Positions 9,157 to 18,523 of a stretch of DNA of 64,000 bases are shown in pieces (the first letter of the stretch is position 1; each line of letters opens with the position of its first letter). The notes beneath the pieces were generated by a model. That model was not told the origin of the DNA. It saw only the letters and a program-made list of their open reading frames with translations, and ran no database searches. A program made the translations under genes and the position numbers. This DNA is from Bacillota bacterium (lineage in GTDB: Bacteria; Bacillota; Clostridia; Christensenellales; CAG-138): positions 46,023-110,022 of the forward strand of contig JAEWUO010000036.1 in assembly GCA_023459335.1 (NCBI GenBank). Direction: 5' to 3'.

Positions 9157-9366
9157 ATGGCAGTACCCAAGAGAAAAACGTCCAAGGCAAGGCGCGATTC
9201 CCGCAGAGCCGCGAACTTCGTCGTAGGCGAAGTACAGCTTAACGAGTGCCCGCAGTGCCACTCGCTCGTACCGTCCCACACGGTATGCAAGACGTGCGGA
9301 TATTACGGCGGCAAACTGGTCGTCGACAAAGAAGAGAAGGAAAAAAAGGAAAAGAAGAACGCCTGA
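9157..9366 (+). CDS. rpmF: 50S ribosomal protein bL32
   Basis: 69 residues beginning MAVPKRKTSKARRDSRRA, the standard bL32 N-terminus, followed by a zinc ribbon (CPQC and CKTC, four cysteines). This is the zinc-binding (C+) form of L32. The C-terminus is a short Lys/Glu-rich tail. A strong ribosome binding site (AGGAGG) precedes the ATG and an intrinsic terminator follows. Confidence 0.97.
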   Translation: MAVPKRKTSKARRDSRRAANFVVGEVQLNECPQCHSLVPSHTVCKTCGYYGGKLVVDKEEKEKKEKKNA

Positions 9367-9418
9367 TCCTCCGTCCTTCGGCGTAATCGAGCGATCAAAA
9401 ACAGGTTTATGATGCAGG

Positions 9419-9452
9419 AGGCTTTTCGCGTATGCGCGCGGAGAGCCTTTTT
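9419..9452 (+). terminator. Intrinsic terminator after rpmF
   Basis: A 12-bp stem, AGGCTTTTCGCG (9419-9430) with CGCGGAGAGCCT (9437-9448), including two G-T pairs, has a 6-nt loop and is followed by TTTT. It separates rpmF from the plsX promoter. Confidence 0.8.
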
Positions 9453-9502
9453 GCGTTCTGTTCCGGGCAAATACGCTGCGGCGATCAAAACACCTGTTCG
9501 CG

Positions 9503-9531
9503 TTGCAACGGAGGCGGTTATTTCGTATAAT
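9503..9531 (+). promoter_or_regulatory. Sigma-A promoter for plsX
   Basis: TTGCAA (9503-9508) and a perfect TATAAT (9526-9531) are spaced by 17 bp. I looked for a FapR-type operator (TTAGTACCTAGTC-like) around it and saw none. Confidence 0.85.
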
Positions 9532-9652
9532 AATTCAATCAGGCTGCGCCGCGATATTGATCAAATTATTCGGACTCATCCATCCTCAGCGGCGCAAATC
9601 GCAAACTGGTGCGGCGGCGGGACGACTGCCGCGGAATTGGGAGAACATTACC

Positions 9653-10684
9653 ATGAGAATTGCCATCGATGCGATGGGGGGCGATTATGCGCCGTACGCC
9701 GTGCTGGAAGGCGTTAAGCTCGTACTTCCGGAACTGAAGGAGAATGTGGAACTCGCGCTTTACGGCGACGAGGCCGTGCTGCGAAAGGGACTTTCCGAAC
9801 TGGGCGTATCCGACGGGCGGGTGCAGATCTTCGCGACATCGCAGGTCATCGGCTGCGACGAACAGCCGACGCTCGCCATCCGTAAAAAGAAAGACTCGTC
9901 CATGGTGCGCGCGGTGGAGGCGGTGGCCGAAGGCGCGGCGGACTGCGTGCTCTCTGCGGGCAGCACAGGCGCGCTCTTAACCGGAGCCACGCTGATCATC
10001 AAGCGGCTCAAGGGAGTGAAGCGGCCCGCGCTGGCGATCGTGATGCCGACCGCGGATTCCTGCGCGCTGCTTCTGGATTGCGGCGCGAACACGGACTGCA
10101 AGAGCGAATACCTTGTGCAGTTTGCTTTGATGGGTTCGGCTTATATGAAGCGCGTTATCGGCGTGGAAAACCCGCGAGTGGGTCTTTTAAACAACGGCGC
10201 GGAAGAGGAAAAGGGCAACGAGCTGACGAAGGAAACGCATCAGCTCCTCAAGACGGCGCCGATCCGCTTTACCGGCAATTGCGAGGCGCGGGATGTGCTG
10301 AGCGGGGCATTCGACGTGATCGTCTGCGACGGGTTCGACGGCAATGTGGTGCTCAAGGGGACGGAAGGCACGGCGGGGCTGATCATGGACCTGCTTAAAC
10401 AAGCGCTGATGTCGAGCCTGCGCACCAAGATCGGCGCGCTGATCTGCAAGCCTGCGTTTAAAATTCTGAAAAAGAAACTGGACCACACCGAATACGGCGG
10501 CGCGCCGCTTCTTGGCGTCAACGGCGGTGTGATCAAGGCGCACGGCAGCTCCAACGGGAAGGCGTTCCGCTCGGCGATTCTGCAGGCGGTGAAACTCGTC
10601 TCGTCCGACGTAACGCAGCTGCTCGGAGCGGAAATTGCCGGCTTCGGACTGGAGGAAAAACCAACGGGGCGCGATGAGGATTGA
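9653..10684 (+). CDS. plsX: Phosphate acyltransferase PlsX
   Basis: 343 residues. It makes acyl-phosphate from acyl-ACP for phospholipid synthesis at the membrane face. The typical start (MRIAIDAMGGDYAPYAVLEG) and the later ALLDCGANTDCKSEYLVQFA, LLNNGAEEEKGNE, CDGFDGNVVLKGTEG and GAPLLGVNGGVIKAHGSS blocks are present. The ATG at 9653 is preferred over upstream in-frame codons because GGGAGA lies 8 nt before it. acpP, encoding its acyl carrier partner, follows at once from its own promoter, whose -35 overlaps the plsX stop codon. Confidence 0.95.
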   Translation: MRIAIDAMGGDYAPYAVLEGVKLVLPELKENVELALYGDEAVLRKGLSELGVSDGRVQIFATSQVIGCDEQPTLAIRKKKDSSMVRAVEAVAEGAADCVLSAGSTGALLTGATLIIKRLKGVKRPALAIVMPTADSCALLLDCGANTDCKSEYLVQFALMGSAYMKRVIGVENPRVGLLNNGAEEEKGNELTKETHQLLKTAPIRFTGNCEARDVLSGAFDVIVCDGFDGNVVLKGTEGTAGLIMDLLKQALMSSLRTKIGALICKPAFKILKKKLDHTEYGGAPLLGVNGGVIKAHGSSNGKAFRSAILQAVKLVSSDVTQLLGAEIAGFGLEEKPTGRDED

Positions 10685-10709
10685 CATACCGTCCCGTTTC
10701 CGATAGAAT
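10681..10709 (+). promoter_or_regulatory. Sigma-A promoter for acpP
   Basis: TTGACA (10681-10686, overlapping the plsX TGA) and TAGAAT (10704-10709) have 17-bp spacing. It gives acpP its own strong transcription in addition to any read-through from plsX. Confidence 0.88.
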
Positions 10710-10759
10710 ACTACGCGAACAAGATGCGAAATGAACGCTTCGAAAAGGAGTTTTTGAAC

Positions 10760-10984
10760 ATGTATTTTGAGAAAGTTAGAGATATTATCGCCAAGCAGCT
10801 GGATATCGACGCAAAAACCATTACAATGACTAGCCGCCTCATCGACGACCTCAAGGCGGATTCGCTCGATATCGTGGAACTCATCATGGACCTCGAGCAG
10901 GAATTCAACATCGAGATTCCCGACGAAGAACTGCCCAGGGTACAGACCGTAGCCGATATCGTCGGTTACCTCGAAAAGAACTGA
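10760..10984 (+). CDS. acpP: Acyl carrier protein
   Basis: 74 residues, four-helix ACP. The phosphopantetheine serine is in the ADSLDIVEL motif, and the acidic recognition helix (EFNIEIPDEEL) is intact. The ATG at 10760 is chosen because AAGGAG (10745-10750) lies 9 nt upstream and it gives the usual ACP length; an in-frame ATG at 10724 would precede the ribosome binding site. It is flanked by its own promoter and a strong terminator. Confidence 0.96.
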   Translation: MYFEKVRDIIAKQLDIDAKTITMTSRLIDDLKADSLDIVELIMDLEQEFNIEIPDEELPRVQTVADIVGYLEKN

Positions 10985-11005
10985 CCGACAACCACAAGCC
11001 AACTG

Positions 11006-11043
11006 CCCGCATCCGAAGGTTGAGACAGGGTGCGGGTTTTTTT
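11006..11043 (+). terminator. Intrinsic terminator after acpP
   Basis: CCCGCATCC (11006-11014) pairs with GGGTGCGGG (11028-11036), with one T-G pair, and is followed by seven T residues (11037-11043). Confidence 0.88.
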
Positions 11044-11127
11044 GTAAAGCGCACGGGGCGCCGCAGCACCGACCGTTTGCTAAATAATCCGACGCTCTGA
11101 ATGATCCATAACGACAAAGGAAACCGA

Positions 11128-11841
11128 ATGCAGGACATGCAATCCGCAATCTCCGCGCTGGAGGAAACCTTGCAGTATGCTTTTCGCGACCGTTCCCTGC
11201 TGGAAACGGCGCTGACACATACCTCGTTTGTCAAGGGGGACGGAAAGCGACAGACGCACAACGAGCGCCTTGAGTTCCTGGGCGACGCGGTGCTGGAGCT
11301 CTGCGTGAGCGAACACCTGTATCTATGTCATCCCGAATTGCAGGAAGGCGCGATGACACGGCACCGCGCGCGGCTCGTCTGCGAGCAGGCGCTCTTCAGC
11401 GCGGCGCAGACGCTAGGCGTACCCGCCTGTCTCCGCCTCGGCAACGGCGAGGAGCTTACCGGCGGGCGTCAGAAGCCGTCCATCGTTTCGGACGCACTGG
11501 AGGCGGTGATCGGCGCGGTTTATCTCGACGGCGGGCTGGAGCACGCGCGCCGCGTGATTCTGGAGCGCGTCATTCGCCTTCTGGAGGAAGCGCGCGTGGA
11601 TGAAACGGACAAAGACTTTAAAACCCGCTTGCAGGAGCACGTGCAGAAACAGCACATCGGCACGCTTGAGTACGAGTGCATGGATGAAACCGGCCCGGAA
11701 CATCAGAAGCGCTTCACCATCCGCGTCCTTCTCTCCGGCGAACCCGTCGGCGAGGGAACGGGGCACAACAAACAGAGCGCGGGGCAGGCTGCGGCGAGAG
11801 CCGCGTTGATCCGGCTGGGCGTTCTGGAGGGCGAAGCATGA
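11128..11841 (+). CDS. rnc: Ribonuclease III
   Basis: 237 residues. The endonuclease domain has the signature NERLEFLGDAVLEL and the second catalytic segment SDALEAVIGAVYLDGG. The double-stranded-RNA-binding domain covers about residues 160-235 (KTRLQEHVQKQ, KQSAGQAAARAALIRLG). It cleaves double-stranded RNA, including pre-rRNA. ATG 11128 has AAAGGA at 11116-11121; an in-frame ATG at 11101 lacks such a site. Overlaps smc by 4 bp (ATGA), the common rnc-smc-ftsY order of Bacillota. Confidence 0.95.
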   Translation: MQDMQSAISALEETLQYAFRDRSLLETALTHTSFVKGDGKRQTHNERLEFLGDAVLELCVSEHLYLCHPELQEGAMTRHRARLVCEQALFSAAQTLGVPACLRLGNGEELTGGRQKPSIVSDALEAVIGAVYLDGGLEHARRVILERVIRLLEEARVDETDKDFKTRLQEHVQKQHIGTLEYECMDETGPEHQKRFTIRVLLSGEPVGEGTGHNKQSAGQAAARAALIRLGVLEGEA

Positions 11842-14800
11842 GACTGACAAAACTCGAGCTCAACGGCTTCAAGTCCTTCGCGCGCAAGACCGAACTGCGC
11901 TTCGGGCAGGGAATTACCGCCATCATTGGCCCCAACGGCAGCGGAAAGAGCAACATCTCCGACGCGGTTCGCTGGGTGCTCGGCGAACAGAGCGCAAAAG
12001 CGCTCCGCGGCGCCAGGATGGAGGATGTGATCTTCAACGGCACGCAGCTGAGAAAGGCTCTCGCTTACAGCGAGGTGACGCTGACCTTCGATAACGCGGA
12101 CGGCCAGATCAACCTGCCGTTTGCGGAAGTCGCCATCACGCGGCGCGTCTACCGCTCCGGCGAGAGCGAATATTGCATCAACCGCAACAACTGCAGGCTT
12201 AAGGACATCAACGACCTCTTCTTCGACACCGGCATCGGGAAAGACGGATACTCCATCATCGGTCAGGGCAAGGTGGAGGAAATCCTCTCCAACAAGAGCG
12301 GGGACCGCAGAGCCGCGTTCGAAGAGGCGGCGGGCGTGATGCGCTACCGCGTGCGCAAGGAAGAAGCGGAGCGCAAGCTCGCCAACACCGAAAAAAACCT
12401 CGAACGCATCGAGGATATCTTAAAAGAACTGGCCGACAGACTCGGCCCTCTCGAGGAGCAGAGCGCGTCCGCGCGCGCTTACCTGCGCCTTCGGGACGAA
12501 TTGAAAGACCTTGAGGTCAACCTGTTTTTAAGCCAGTACGACCGCGTGCACGAACGGCTGGATCAGATCAACGACGCCATGCGCCAGATGAACGAAGAAC
12601 ATGCGCTGGCGGAAACGGGGGAAAGCACGCTGCTTTCCGCCTGCGCCGCGCTGGAGGAACAGCTTCGCTCGCTCGATACCGCGTTGAACGCACAGCAGAA
12701 CCGGCTCATGGGGCTGGTTTCCGAAGCGGAGACGCGCGTTGGCGCGGGCAACGTCCTGGCTGAACGGCGAGAGAATACGATACTGGCGCAAAAGCGCATT
12801 GCACAGGAGCGCGGATCCGGCAAAGCTCGCCTTGATGAACTCGGCACCGTAATCGCAGGCATGCAGACGGACGAATCCGGCCAGGCGGCGCTGAGCCTGC
12901 TCGAAAAAGAGATGGAAACCGCTCAGCAGCGGCTAGACGCGCTGGATACGGATATCTCCGCACGCGAGGAAGCGCTCGATCAGATGAAGAACAGCCTGAT
13001 CGAGAGCATGAACCGTATGTCGGATTTCAAATCAAGCGTAAGCCGTTACGACGCGATGAAAACATCGATCAGCCAGCGGCTTGCCGCGATCGAAACGGAA
13101 GCCGCACTCCGCATGGAGGAAACCGCCCGCCTGAACGAAGAGCTGGAAACCGCGAAGCGGCAGCACGAGGCGGAAGCGGACCGGCTGGAACAAACGAAAC
13201 GGGACTTTGAAGCCAGCATTGAACACCGCAGAAAGACGCTGGACGCGTTTACCGCGCTGCGCGAGGAACTCGCGCGGGACGAGCAGGGCATCGCGTCCAT
13301 CCAGTCCCGCCTACGCGTGCTGGACGAGATGCAGCGTTCGCGCGAGGGTTATTACGCGAGCGTAAAAAACATTCTCAAGGACGCGCCGAACGACCCGAAA
13401 CTCTCCCGCGCCATCGTCGGCGTGGTCGCGGAGCTCATCCGCGTGCCTAAGGAATACGAAATCGCCGTGACCATGGCGCTGGGGTCCACGCTGCAGAATA
13501 TCGTGACCCCGACCGCCGAGGACGCGAAATACGTCATTGAATACTTGCGTGCCAAGGATTACGGCAGGGCGACCCTGCTGCCGATGGCGCTTCTGAACCC
13601 AACGCGCATCACGCGCGAGGAACGGGCGCTGCTTGATCTGCCCGGCTGCATCGGCGTAGCGAATGAACTTGTCGATTGCGACGACAACGTGCGCGGCGTG
13701 ATGGATTACCTGCTCTGCCGCACGATCGTGGTCAAGGACCTCGACGCGGGCATCGCGCTGAAGAAACGCACCAGAAACGCGTTTCATATCGCGACGCTGG
13801 AGGGCGACATCATCAGCACCGGCGGGTCGATGAGCGGCGGCAGTTTGCAGAAAAACAGCTTCAACCTCTTAAGCCGCGAGCGCGAACTGCAGGAACTGCG
13901 CGAGAAGCTGAAAAAGGAAGCAGCGGCGCTGGAGGAAAAGAGAGAGAAACTGCGCGGCGGCGAGCAGGACGTGCTCAGGTGCGATATTCAGGTGGATTCC
14001 TTCCGCGACGCGGTGCACGCCTGCGAAATCGACGCGGCAAAGCAGGCGGAGCAGTTCGATATCATCCGCCGGGACGTGGAAGTCAGCCGGCAGCGCGAAC
14101 ACGCTCTGGCGGAAGAAAAAGCACAGCTGAGCGAAAACCTCGCCGAGGCGGAACGCGAGCGCGCGAACGCGGACGAACAGCAGACCGGCATCGAGCAGGG
14201 CAACGCAGCAACGCGCGAGGATGTCTCCCGCGCGCAGGGCGAGCTGGCCGAACTGCGCAGGCAGCGTGAGGCATTTGCCGGTGAACTCACCGAACAAAAG
14301 GTCCGCCGCATGGCTCTGTCAAAAGAGCGGGACGCGGTCTATGCGGAGCAGAAACGCCTCGTCAGCGAGCATCGCGAACTCTCCATTCGCCTGACCGCGC
14401 TGGAACAGGAAGCGGCGGAAACCGCACAGACGCTTACCGCGATCGACACGGAACTGGAAAGCATGCGCACACAGATCGAGAGCGACACCGCGCTGACCGG
14501 AACGGAGAAGGAAGCGCAGAGGAAACTGGAAGAGGAACGCCAGAGCGTATACGCCTCGCTGAACGAACAGCGCGCGCGGCGCGAGGAACTGCTGACGTCT
14601 TCCCGCGATCTGTCGGAGCGCATTCACAAGCAGGAAATGACGCAGAGCCGGCTTGAGATGGAACTCGGCGCCATGCAGGACCATATCTGGAACGAATACG
14701 ACCTGACATACGAAAATGCCGCCGCGCTCCGGCGCGAGATCCCCATCGGCGTGAGCAACGCGCGCGTCAACGAGATCAAGGCGGAGATCAAAACGCTGGG

Positions 14801-15425
14801 CGATATCAGTCTCGGCTCGATTGAAGAGTATAAGACCGTGTTCGAACGGCACAGCGAGCTGGATACGCAGTGCGAGGACCTCCACAAGGCAAAACAGGAC
14901 CTCGAAACGCTGATCACGGAGCTGACCGGCACGATGGAGACGGTGTTTTTACGGCAGTTTGAGTTGATTCAACAGAATTTTTCTAGCACGTTCGCCGAGC
15001 TTTTCGGCGGCGGGCAGGCGGAACTCCGCCTCGCGGATAAAACCGACGTGCTCGGCTGCGATATCGACATCATCGCACAGCCCCCGGGAAAGAAACTCCA
15101 GCTTCTTTCGCTTCTATCCGGCGGGGAACGCACGCTGACCGCCATCGCGCTGCTGTTTGCGATGCTGAAGCTCAAACCGCCCGCGTTCTGCATGCTCGAC
15201 GAAATCGAGTCCGCGCTGGACGAGGCGAACGTCTCGCGGTTCGCGGATTACGTCAAGCGATATTCGGAAGGCACGCAGTTCATCCTCATCACGCACCGCA
15301 AGGGCAGCATGGAGGTCTGCGACACGCTCTACGGCGTCTCGATGGAGGAGAAGGGCGTAAGCAAGATCGTCTCCGCGCGCTTCGGGGAGAACGGCGTCGC
15401 CGCCGCGCCGGAGCAGGCAATCTAG
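11838..15425 (+). CDS. smc: Chromosome segregation/condensation protein SMC
   Basis: 1195 residues, full length for SMC. Walker A is at residues 31-39 (GPNGSGKSN). Two long coiled-coil arms flank a hinge at roughly residues 510-680 (VVAELIRVPKEYEIAVTMAL, GGSMSGG). The C-terminal head has the ABC signature LLSGGERTLTAIALLFAM and Walker B CMLDEIESALDEANV. SMC works with ScpA/ScpB (not in this window) to organise the chromosome. Start codon ATG overlaps the rnc stop. Confidence 0.97.
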   Translation: MRLTKLELNGFKSFARKTELRFGQGITAIIGPNGSGKSNISDAVRWVLGEQSAKALRGARMEDVIFNGTQLRKALAYSEVTLTFDNADGQINLPFAEVAITRRVYRSGESEYCINRNNCRLKDINDLFFDTGIGKDGYSIIGQGKVEEILSNKSGDRRAAFEEAAGVMRYRVRKEEAERKLANTEKNLERIEDILKELADRLGPLEEQSASARAYLRLRDELKDLEVNLFLSQYDRVHERLDQINDAMRQMNEEHALAETGESTLLSACAALEEQLRSLDTALNAQQNRLMGLVSEAETRVGAGNVLAERRENTILAQKRIAQERGSGKARLDELGTVIAGMQTDESGQAALSLLEKEMETAQQRLDALDTDISAREEALDQMKNSLIESMNRMSDFKSSVSRYDAMKTSISQRLAAIETEAALRMEETARLNEELETAKRQHEAEADRLEQTKRDFEASIEHRRKTLDAFTALREELARDEQGIASIQSRLRVLDEMQRSREGYYASVKNILKDAPNDPKLSRAIVGVVAELIRVPKEYEIAVTMALGSTLQNIVTPTAEDAKYVIEYLRAKDYGRATLLPMALLNPTRITREERALLDLPGCIGVANELVDCDDNVRGVMDYLLCRTIVVKDLDAGIALKKRTRNAFHIATLEGDIISTGGSMSGGSLQKNSFNLLSRERELQELREKLKKEAAALEEKREKLRGGEQDVLRCDIQVDSFRDAVHACEIDAAKQAEQFDIIRRDVEVSRQREHALAEEKAQLSENLAEAERERANADEQQTGIEQGNAATREDVSRAQGELAELRRQREAFAGELTEQKVRRMALSKERDAVYAEQKRLVSEHRELSIRLTALEQEAAETAQTLTAIDTELESMRTQIESDTALTGTEKEAQRKLEEERQSVYASLNEQRARREELLTSSRDLSERIHKQEMTQSRLEMELGAMQDHIWNEYDLTYENAAALRREIPIGVSNARVNEIKAEIKTLGDISLGSIEEYKTVFERHSELDTQCEDLHKAKQDLETLITELTGTMETVFLRQFELIQQNFSSTFAELFGGGQAELRLADKTDVLGCDIDIIAQPPGKKLQLLSLLSGGERTLTAIALLFAMLKLKPPAFCMLDEIESALDEANVSRFADYVKRYSEGTQFILITHRKGSMEVCDTLYGVSMEEKGVSKIVSARFGENGVAAAPEQAI

Positions 15426-15446
15426 AAAATCCGATTGGGAATCGAT

Positions 15447-16364
15447 ATGGAAAAGAAACCGCTGTTTCAAAAATGGAAAACCGGACTGGGCAAGACGCGC
15501 ACGGGACTGCTCGCGCGCATCTTCGCGTCCAAGGACGGCATCAACGAAGAATTTTATGAGGAGCTAGAAGAAGCGCTGATCCTCGCGGACGCGGGAGCCG
15601 GCGTGACCGAACGCCTGCTGGATGATCTGCAGGCGGCAATCAGGGAAAAGAAGATTTCCGCCCGTGCGGACGCGAGAAAAGAGCTCGCCGCGCTGATTGC
15701 AAAAGCCGTCGTCTCGGACAAACCCTTTTCCGCGGACGAAGGCCCGGCCGTGCTGCTCGTCGTCGGCGTCAACGGCGTGGGCAAAACGACCAGCATCGGC
15801 AAACTCGCCAACGGTTACCGCGGTCAGGGGCGAAAGGTCATGCTTGCCGCGGCGGACACATTCCGCGCTGCGGCGGCGGAGCAGCTCGGCGAGTGGGCAA
15901 AACGCGCGGACGTCGCCATGGTGAAACACGGCGAAGGCGCGGATCCGGCGGCGGTGGTGTTCGACGCGATCGCAAGTTATAAAGCCAAAGGCTGCGACCT
16001 GCTGATCTGCGATACGGCGGGGCGGCTGCACAACAAGACAAAACTCATGAACGAACTGGGCAAGATCCGCCGCGTGATCGCGCGCGAACTACCGGACATC
16101 CCCTGCGAAACCCTGCTGGTTCTCGACGCGGTGACGGGCCAGAACGCGATAGCGCAGGCGCGCGCGTTCGCGGAGGTCTGCCAGCTGGACGGCGTGATTC
16201 TGACCAAACTCGACGGCACGGCCAAGGGCGGCGTGGTGATCTCGATCTGCGAGTCTCTCCATGTGCCAGTGCGCTTCGTCGGCGTGGGCGAGGGGATCGA
16301 CGACCTGCAGCCGTTCGACGCGGGGCTGTTTTCCGAAGCGCTGCTCGCAAACGACGCGGACTGA
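15447..16364 (+). CDS. ftsY: Signal recognition particle receptor FtsY
   Basis: About 305 residues, an NG-domain SRP receptor without the long acidic A domain, as usual in Bacillota. G1 is GVNGVGKTTSIGKLAN; DTFRAAAAEQL, DTAGRLHNKTKLM and TKLDGTAKGG follow. It docks ribosome-SRP complexes at the membrane together with Ffh, encoded just downstream. ATG 15447 has TTGGGA as ribosome binding site; a TTG at 15435 in the same frame would use no such site. Confidence 0.95.
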   Translation: MEKKPLFQKWKTGLGKTRTGLLARIFASKDGINEEFYEELEEALILADAGAGVTERLLDDLQAAIREKKISARADARKELAALIAKAVVSDKPFSADEGPAVLLVVGVNGVGKTTSIGKLANGYRGQGRKVMLAAADTFRAAAAEQLGEWAKRADVAMVKHGEGADPAAVVFDAIASYKAKGCDLLICDTAGRLHNKTKLMNELGKIRRVIARELPDIPCETLLVLDAVTGQNAIAQARAFAEVCQLDGVILTKLDGTAKGGVVISICESLHVPVRFVGVGEGIDDLQPFDAGLFSEALLANDAD

Positions 16365-16392
16365 ACTAGAAATTATATTTTCAGAATTAGGC

Positions 16393-16420
16393 TTGACTTT
16401 TTCGCCTGCCGCCGTATAAT
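16393..16420 (+). promoter_or_regulatory. Sigma-A promoter for ylxM-ffh
   Basis: TTGACT (16393-16398) and TATAAT (16415-16420) are spaced by 16 bp. The predicted transcript begins about 16427. Confidence 0.85.
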
Positions 16421-16428
16421 GGTACGGT

Positions 16429-16448
16429 GTAAAGCAATTCTGCTTTAC
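16429..16448 (+). promoter_or_regulatory. 5'-end stem-loop of the ylxM-ffh transcript
   Basis: GTAAAGCA (16429-16436), a 4-nt loop and TGCTTTAC (16441-16448) form a perfect 8-bp hairpin starting within a few bases of the predicted transcription start. Such 5' hairpins can protect mRNA from 5'-end decay; that role is inferred. No T-tract follows, so it is not a terminator. Confidence 0.55.
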
Positions 16449-16533
16449 AGGCAACCGCACGCATGCGTTTTAGGCACGCTTACAACGAACGGCATAAGGC
16501 CATCCGCCTTGCAGATGGCAGCAGAAGTTTTTC

Positions 16534-16869
16534 ATGGATCGTCTGGTCGAACTTGGACAATTACTGGACTGGTACGGCGCTTTTTTAACCGAGCGCCAGC
16601 GTTCGCTCGTTCGGTTATACGCTTACGAAGATCTGTCGCTGGGTGATATCGCGTATCAGGTCGGCATCTCGCGCCAGGCGGTCAGAGACGCGATCACAAC
16701 CGCAGAAGCGGAATTGAAAGATATGGAATCCAAACTCCGGCTTATCGAAACAAATCAAGAACAACGCCGCCTGCTCGCGGAACTGGGTGAAACGAGCCTG
16801 GATGGGCGGCAAAAGGAATTGCTCCGGCAACTGACCGAGCTGGTTTCGGAGGAAAGCGATGGCGTTTGA
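16534..16869 (+). CDS. ylxM: YlxM family putative DNA-binding protein of the SRP operon
   Basis: 111 residues, UPF0122/YlxM. A sigma-region-4-like helix-turn-helix is visible (LTERQRSLVRLYAYEDLSLGD, cited from about residue 18, then ISRQAVRDAI). The gene is almost always next to ffh; its product is proposed to modulate the SRP system. The ORF has a modest ribosome binding site (GCAGAAG) and overlaps ffh by 11 bp. Confidence 0.9.
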   Translation: MDRLVELGQLLDWYGAFLTERQRSLVRLYAYEDLSLGDIAYQVGISRQAVRDAITTAEAELKDMESKLRLIETNQEQRRLLAELGETSLDGRQKELLRQLTELVSEESDGV

Positions 16870-18193
16870 AGGCGTCTCACAAAAACTGCAGGCGGTATTC
16901 AAGCGGCTGAATTCGCGCGGGAAGCTCGGCGAAGGCGACGTGAAAGAGGCCATGCGCGAGATCAAGCTCGCGCTTCTGGAAGCGGACGTCAACTTCGTGG
17001 TCGTCAAGGACTTCGTCAAGACCGTAACAGACCGCGCTGTGGGCGCAGAAGTGCTTGAGAGCCTCACTCCCGGACAGCAGGTCGTCAAGATCGTCAATGA
17101 AGAGCTCACGCGCCTCATGGGCGGCGAACACGCAAAGCTCGAGTTCGGCATCCGGAAACCCTCGGTCATCCTGATGGCCGGTCTGCAGGGCGCGGGCAAG
17201 ACCACCATGTGCGGCAAGCTCGGCGCGTATATCGCGAAGCATTACGGCAAAAGCGTTCTCTTGGCCGCATGCGATATCTACCGGCCCGCCGCGATCCAGC
17301 AACTCCAGATCGTCGGCGAAAAGCTCGATCTTCCCGTATACGAACACGGGACGCAGAATCCGGCGCTCACCGCGAAGGAAGCGGTCGCGGAGGCGAAGCA
17401 CAAGTTTATCGACGTGGTCATCGTCGACACGGCCGGACGCCTGCACATCGACGGCGAGATGATGGAGGAGCTCAAGAAGATCCGCGATGCGGTGAATCCC
17501 GCGGAAATTCTGCTTGTTGTGGACGCGATGACCGGGCAGGACGCGGTCAACGTCGCAAAGAGTTTTCATGAGACCGTCGTGCTTACGGGCGTGATCCTCA
17601 CTAAGCTGGACGGCGACACGCGCGGCGGCGCGGCGCTCTCCGTGCGCGCGGTGACGGGTAAACCCATCAAGTTTTCCGGCATCGGCGAAAAGCTGACCGA
17701 CATCGAACCGTTCCATCCCGACCGCATGGCGAGCCGCATCCTCGGCATGGGAGACGTGCTCACGCTCATCGAAAAAGCGCAGTCCGCGTTCGACGAGAAA
17801 AAGGCGATCGAGCTGGCCGATAAGATGAAGACCAACTCGTTCACGCTGGACGATTTCCTCGACCAGATGGATCAGATGAAAAACCTCGGGTCGATGGAAG
17901 ATATCGTGAAGATGATCCCGGGTATGGATGCAAAGGCGCTCGGCGGCGCGCAGATCGACGAAAAGCAGATGGCGCGCACAAAGGCGATCATCCAGAGCAT
18001 GACCAAGGCCGAGCGGAAAGACCCGGATATCCTCACCGCAAGCCGAAGAAAGCGCATCGCGCGCGGCAGCGGAACGAGCGTGCAGGAGGTCAACCGCCTC
18101 ATGAATCAGTTCAATGCTTCGCGCCAAATGATGAAGCAGATGAGCGGCAGAATGAAGAAGGGCAAAAGGGGCGGCTTTCCGTTCGGATTCTAA
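16859..18193 (+). CDS. ffh: Signal recognition particle protein Ffh
   Basis: 444 residues. N domain, then the G domain with G1 GLQGAGKTTMCGKL, DIYRPAAIQQL, DTAGRLHIDGEMM and TKLDGDTRGG. The Met-rich M domain starts near residue 300 and binds 4.5S RNA and signal peptides (RIARGSGTSVQEVNRLMNQF, then MMKQMSGRMKKGKRGG). The start ATG at 16859 is inside the end of ylxM and preceded by GAGGAAAG, so the two are co-translated. Confidence 0.97.
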   Translation: MAFEGVSQKLQAVFKRLNSRGKLGEGDVKEAMREIKLALLEADVNFVVVKDFVKTVTDRAVGAEVLESLTPGQQVVKIVNEELTRLMGGEHAKLEFGIRKPSVILMAGLQGAGKTTMCGKLGAYIAKHYGKSVLLAACDIYRPAAIQQLQIVGEKLDLPVYEHGTQNPALTAKEAVAEAKHKFIDVVIVDTAGRLHIDGEMMEELKKIRDAVNPAEILLVVDAMTGQDAVNVAKSFHETVVLTGVILTKLDGDTRGGAALSVRAVTGKPIKFSGIGEKLTDIEPFHPDRMASRILGMGDVLTLIEKAQSAFDEKKAIELADKMKTNSFTLDDFLDQMDQMKNLGSMEDIVKMIPGMDAKALGGAQIDEKQMARTKAIIQSMTKAERKDPDILTASRRKRIARGSGTSVQEVNRLMNQFNASRQMMKQMSGRMKKGKRGGFPFGF

Positions 18194-18208
18194 ACGGAAT
18201 GAATTTGG

Positions 18209-18231
18209 CGAATCACGTTTTCACGTATTCG
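18209..18231 (+). repeat. Hairpin in the ffh-rpsP gap
   Basis: CGAAT-C-ACGT pairs with ACGT-ATTCG (9 bp with one bulged C, loop TTTC). It is followed by an A-rich stretch rather than T residues, so it is not a + strand terminator. It may be a leader structure of rpsP or an ffh 3'-end structure. Confidence 0.4.
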
Positions 18232-18270
18232 ATATAAAAAACTACATCATATATTTGGAGGAAGCAGACA

Positions 18271-18513
18271 ATGCTCAAGATCAGACTGCGCCGCATGGGC
18301 GCAAAGAAGGCGCCTTTCTATCGTATCATCGTTGCGGATTCCCGCGCGCCCCGCGACGGCGCATGCGTGGAAGAGATCGGCTATTACAACCCCCTCGCGA
18401 ACCCCGTTGAGCTGACCGTGAACAACGAACACGCGGCTGAATGGATCAAGAAGGGCGCGCAGCCGACGGACACCGTTCGAGCGCTGCTGAAGAAGAGCGG
18501 CGCCATCCAGTGA
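18271..18513 (+). CDS. rpsP: 30S ribosomal protein bS16
   Basis: 80 residues starting MLKIRLRRMGAKKAPFYRI, typical of bS16, followed by ADSRAPRDGACVEEIGYYNPL and the conserved C-terminal helix. A strong ribosome binding site (GGAGGAAG) precedes ATG. First gene of the rpsP-khpA-rimM-trmD cluster. Confidence 0.97.
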   Translation: MLKIRLRRMGAKKAPFYRIIVADSRAPRDGACVEEIGYYNPLANPVELTVNNEHAAEWIKKGAQPTDTVRALLKKSGAIQ

Positions 18514-18523
18514 GGCAGCCGTG

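Noticed and set aside
9453..9652. FapR operator before plsX
   Set aside because: No palindrome resembling the FapR site was found near the promoter.
16877..18127. Minus-strand frame opposite ffh, and a similar one opposite hslU (35114-36553)
   Set aside because: Codon-bias shadows of conserved genes.
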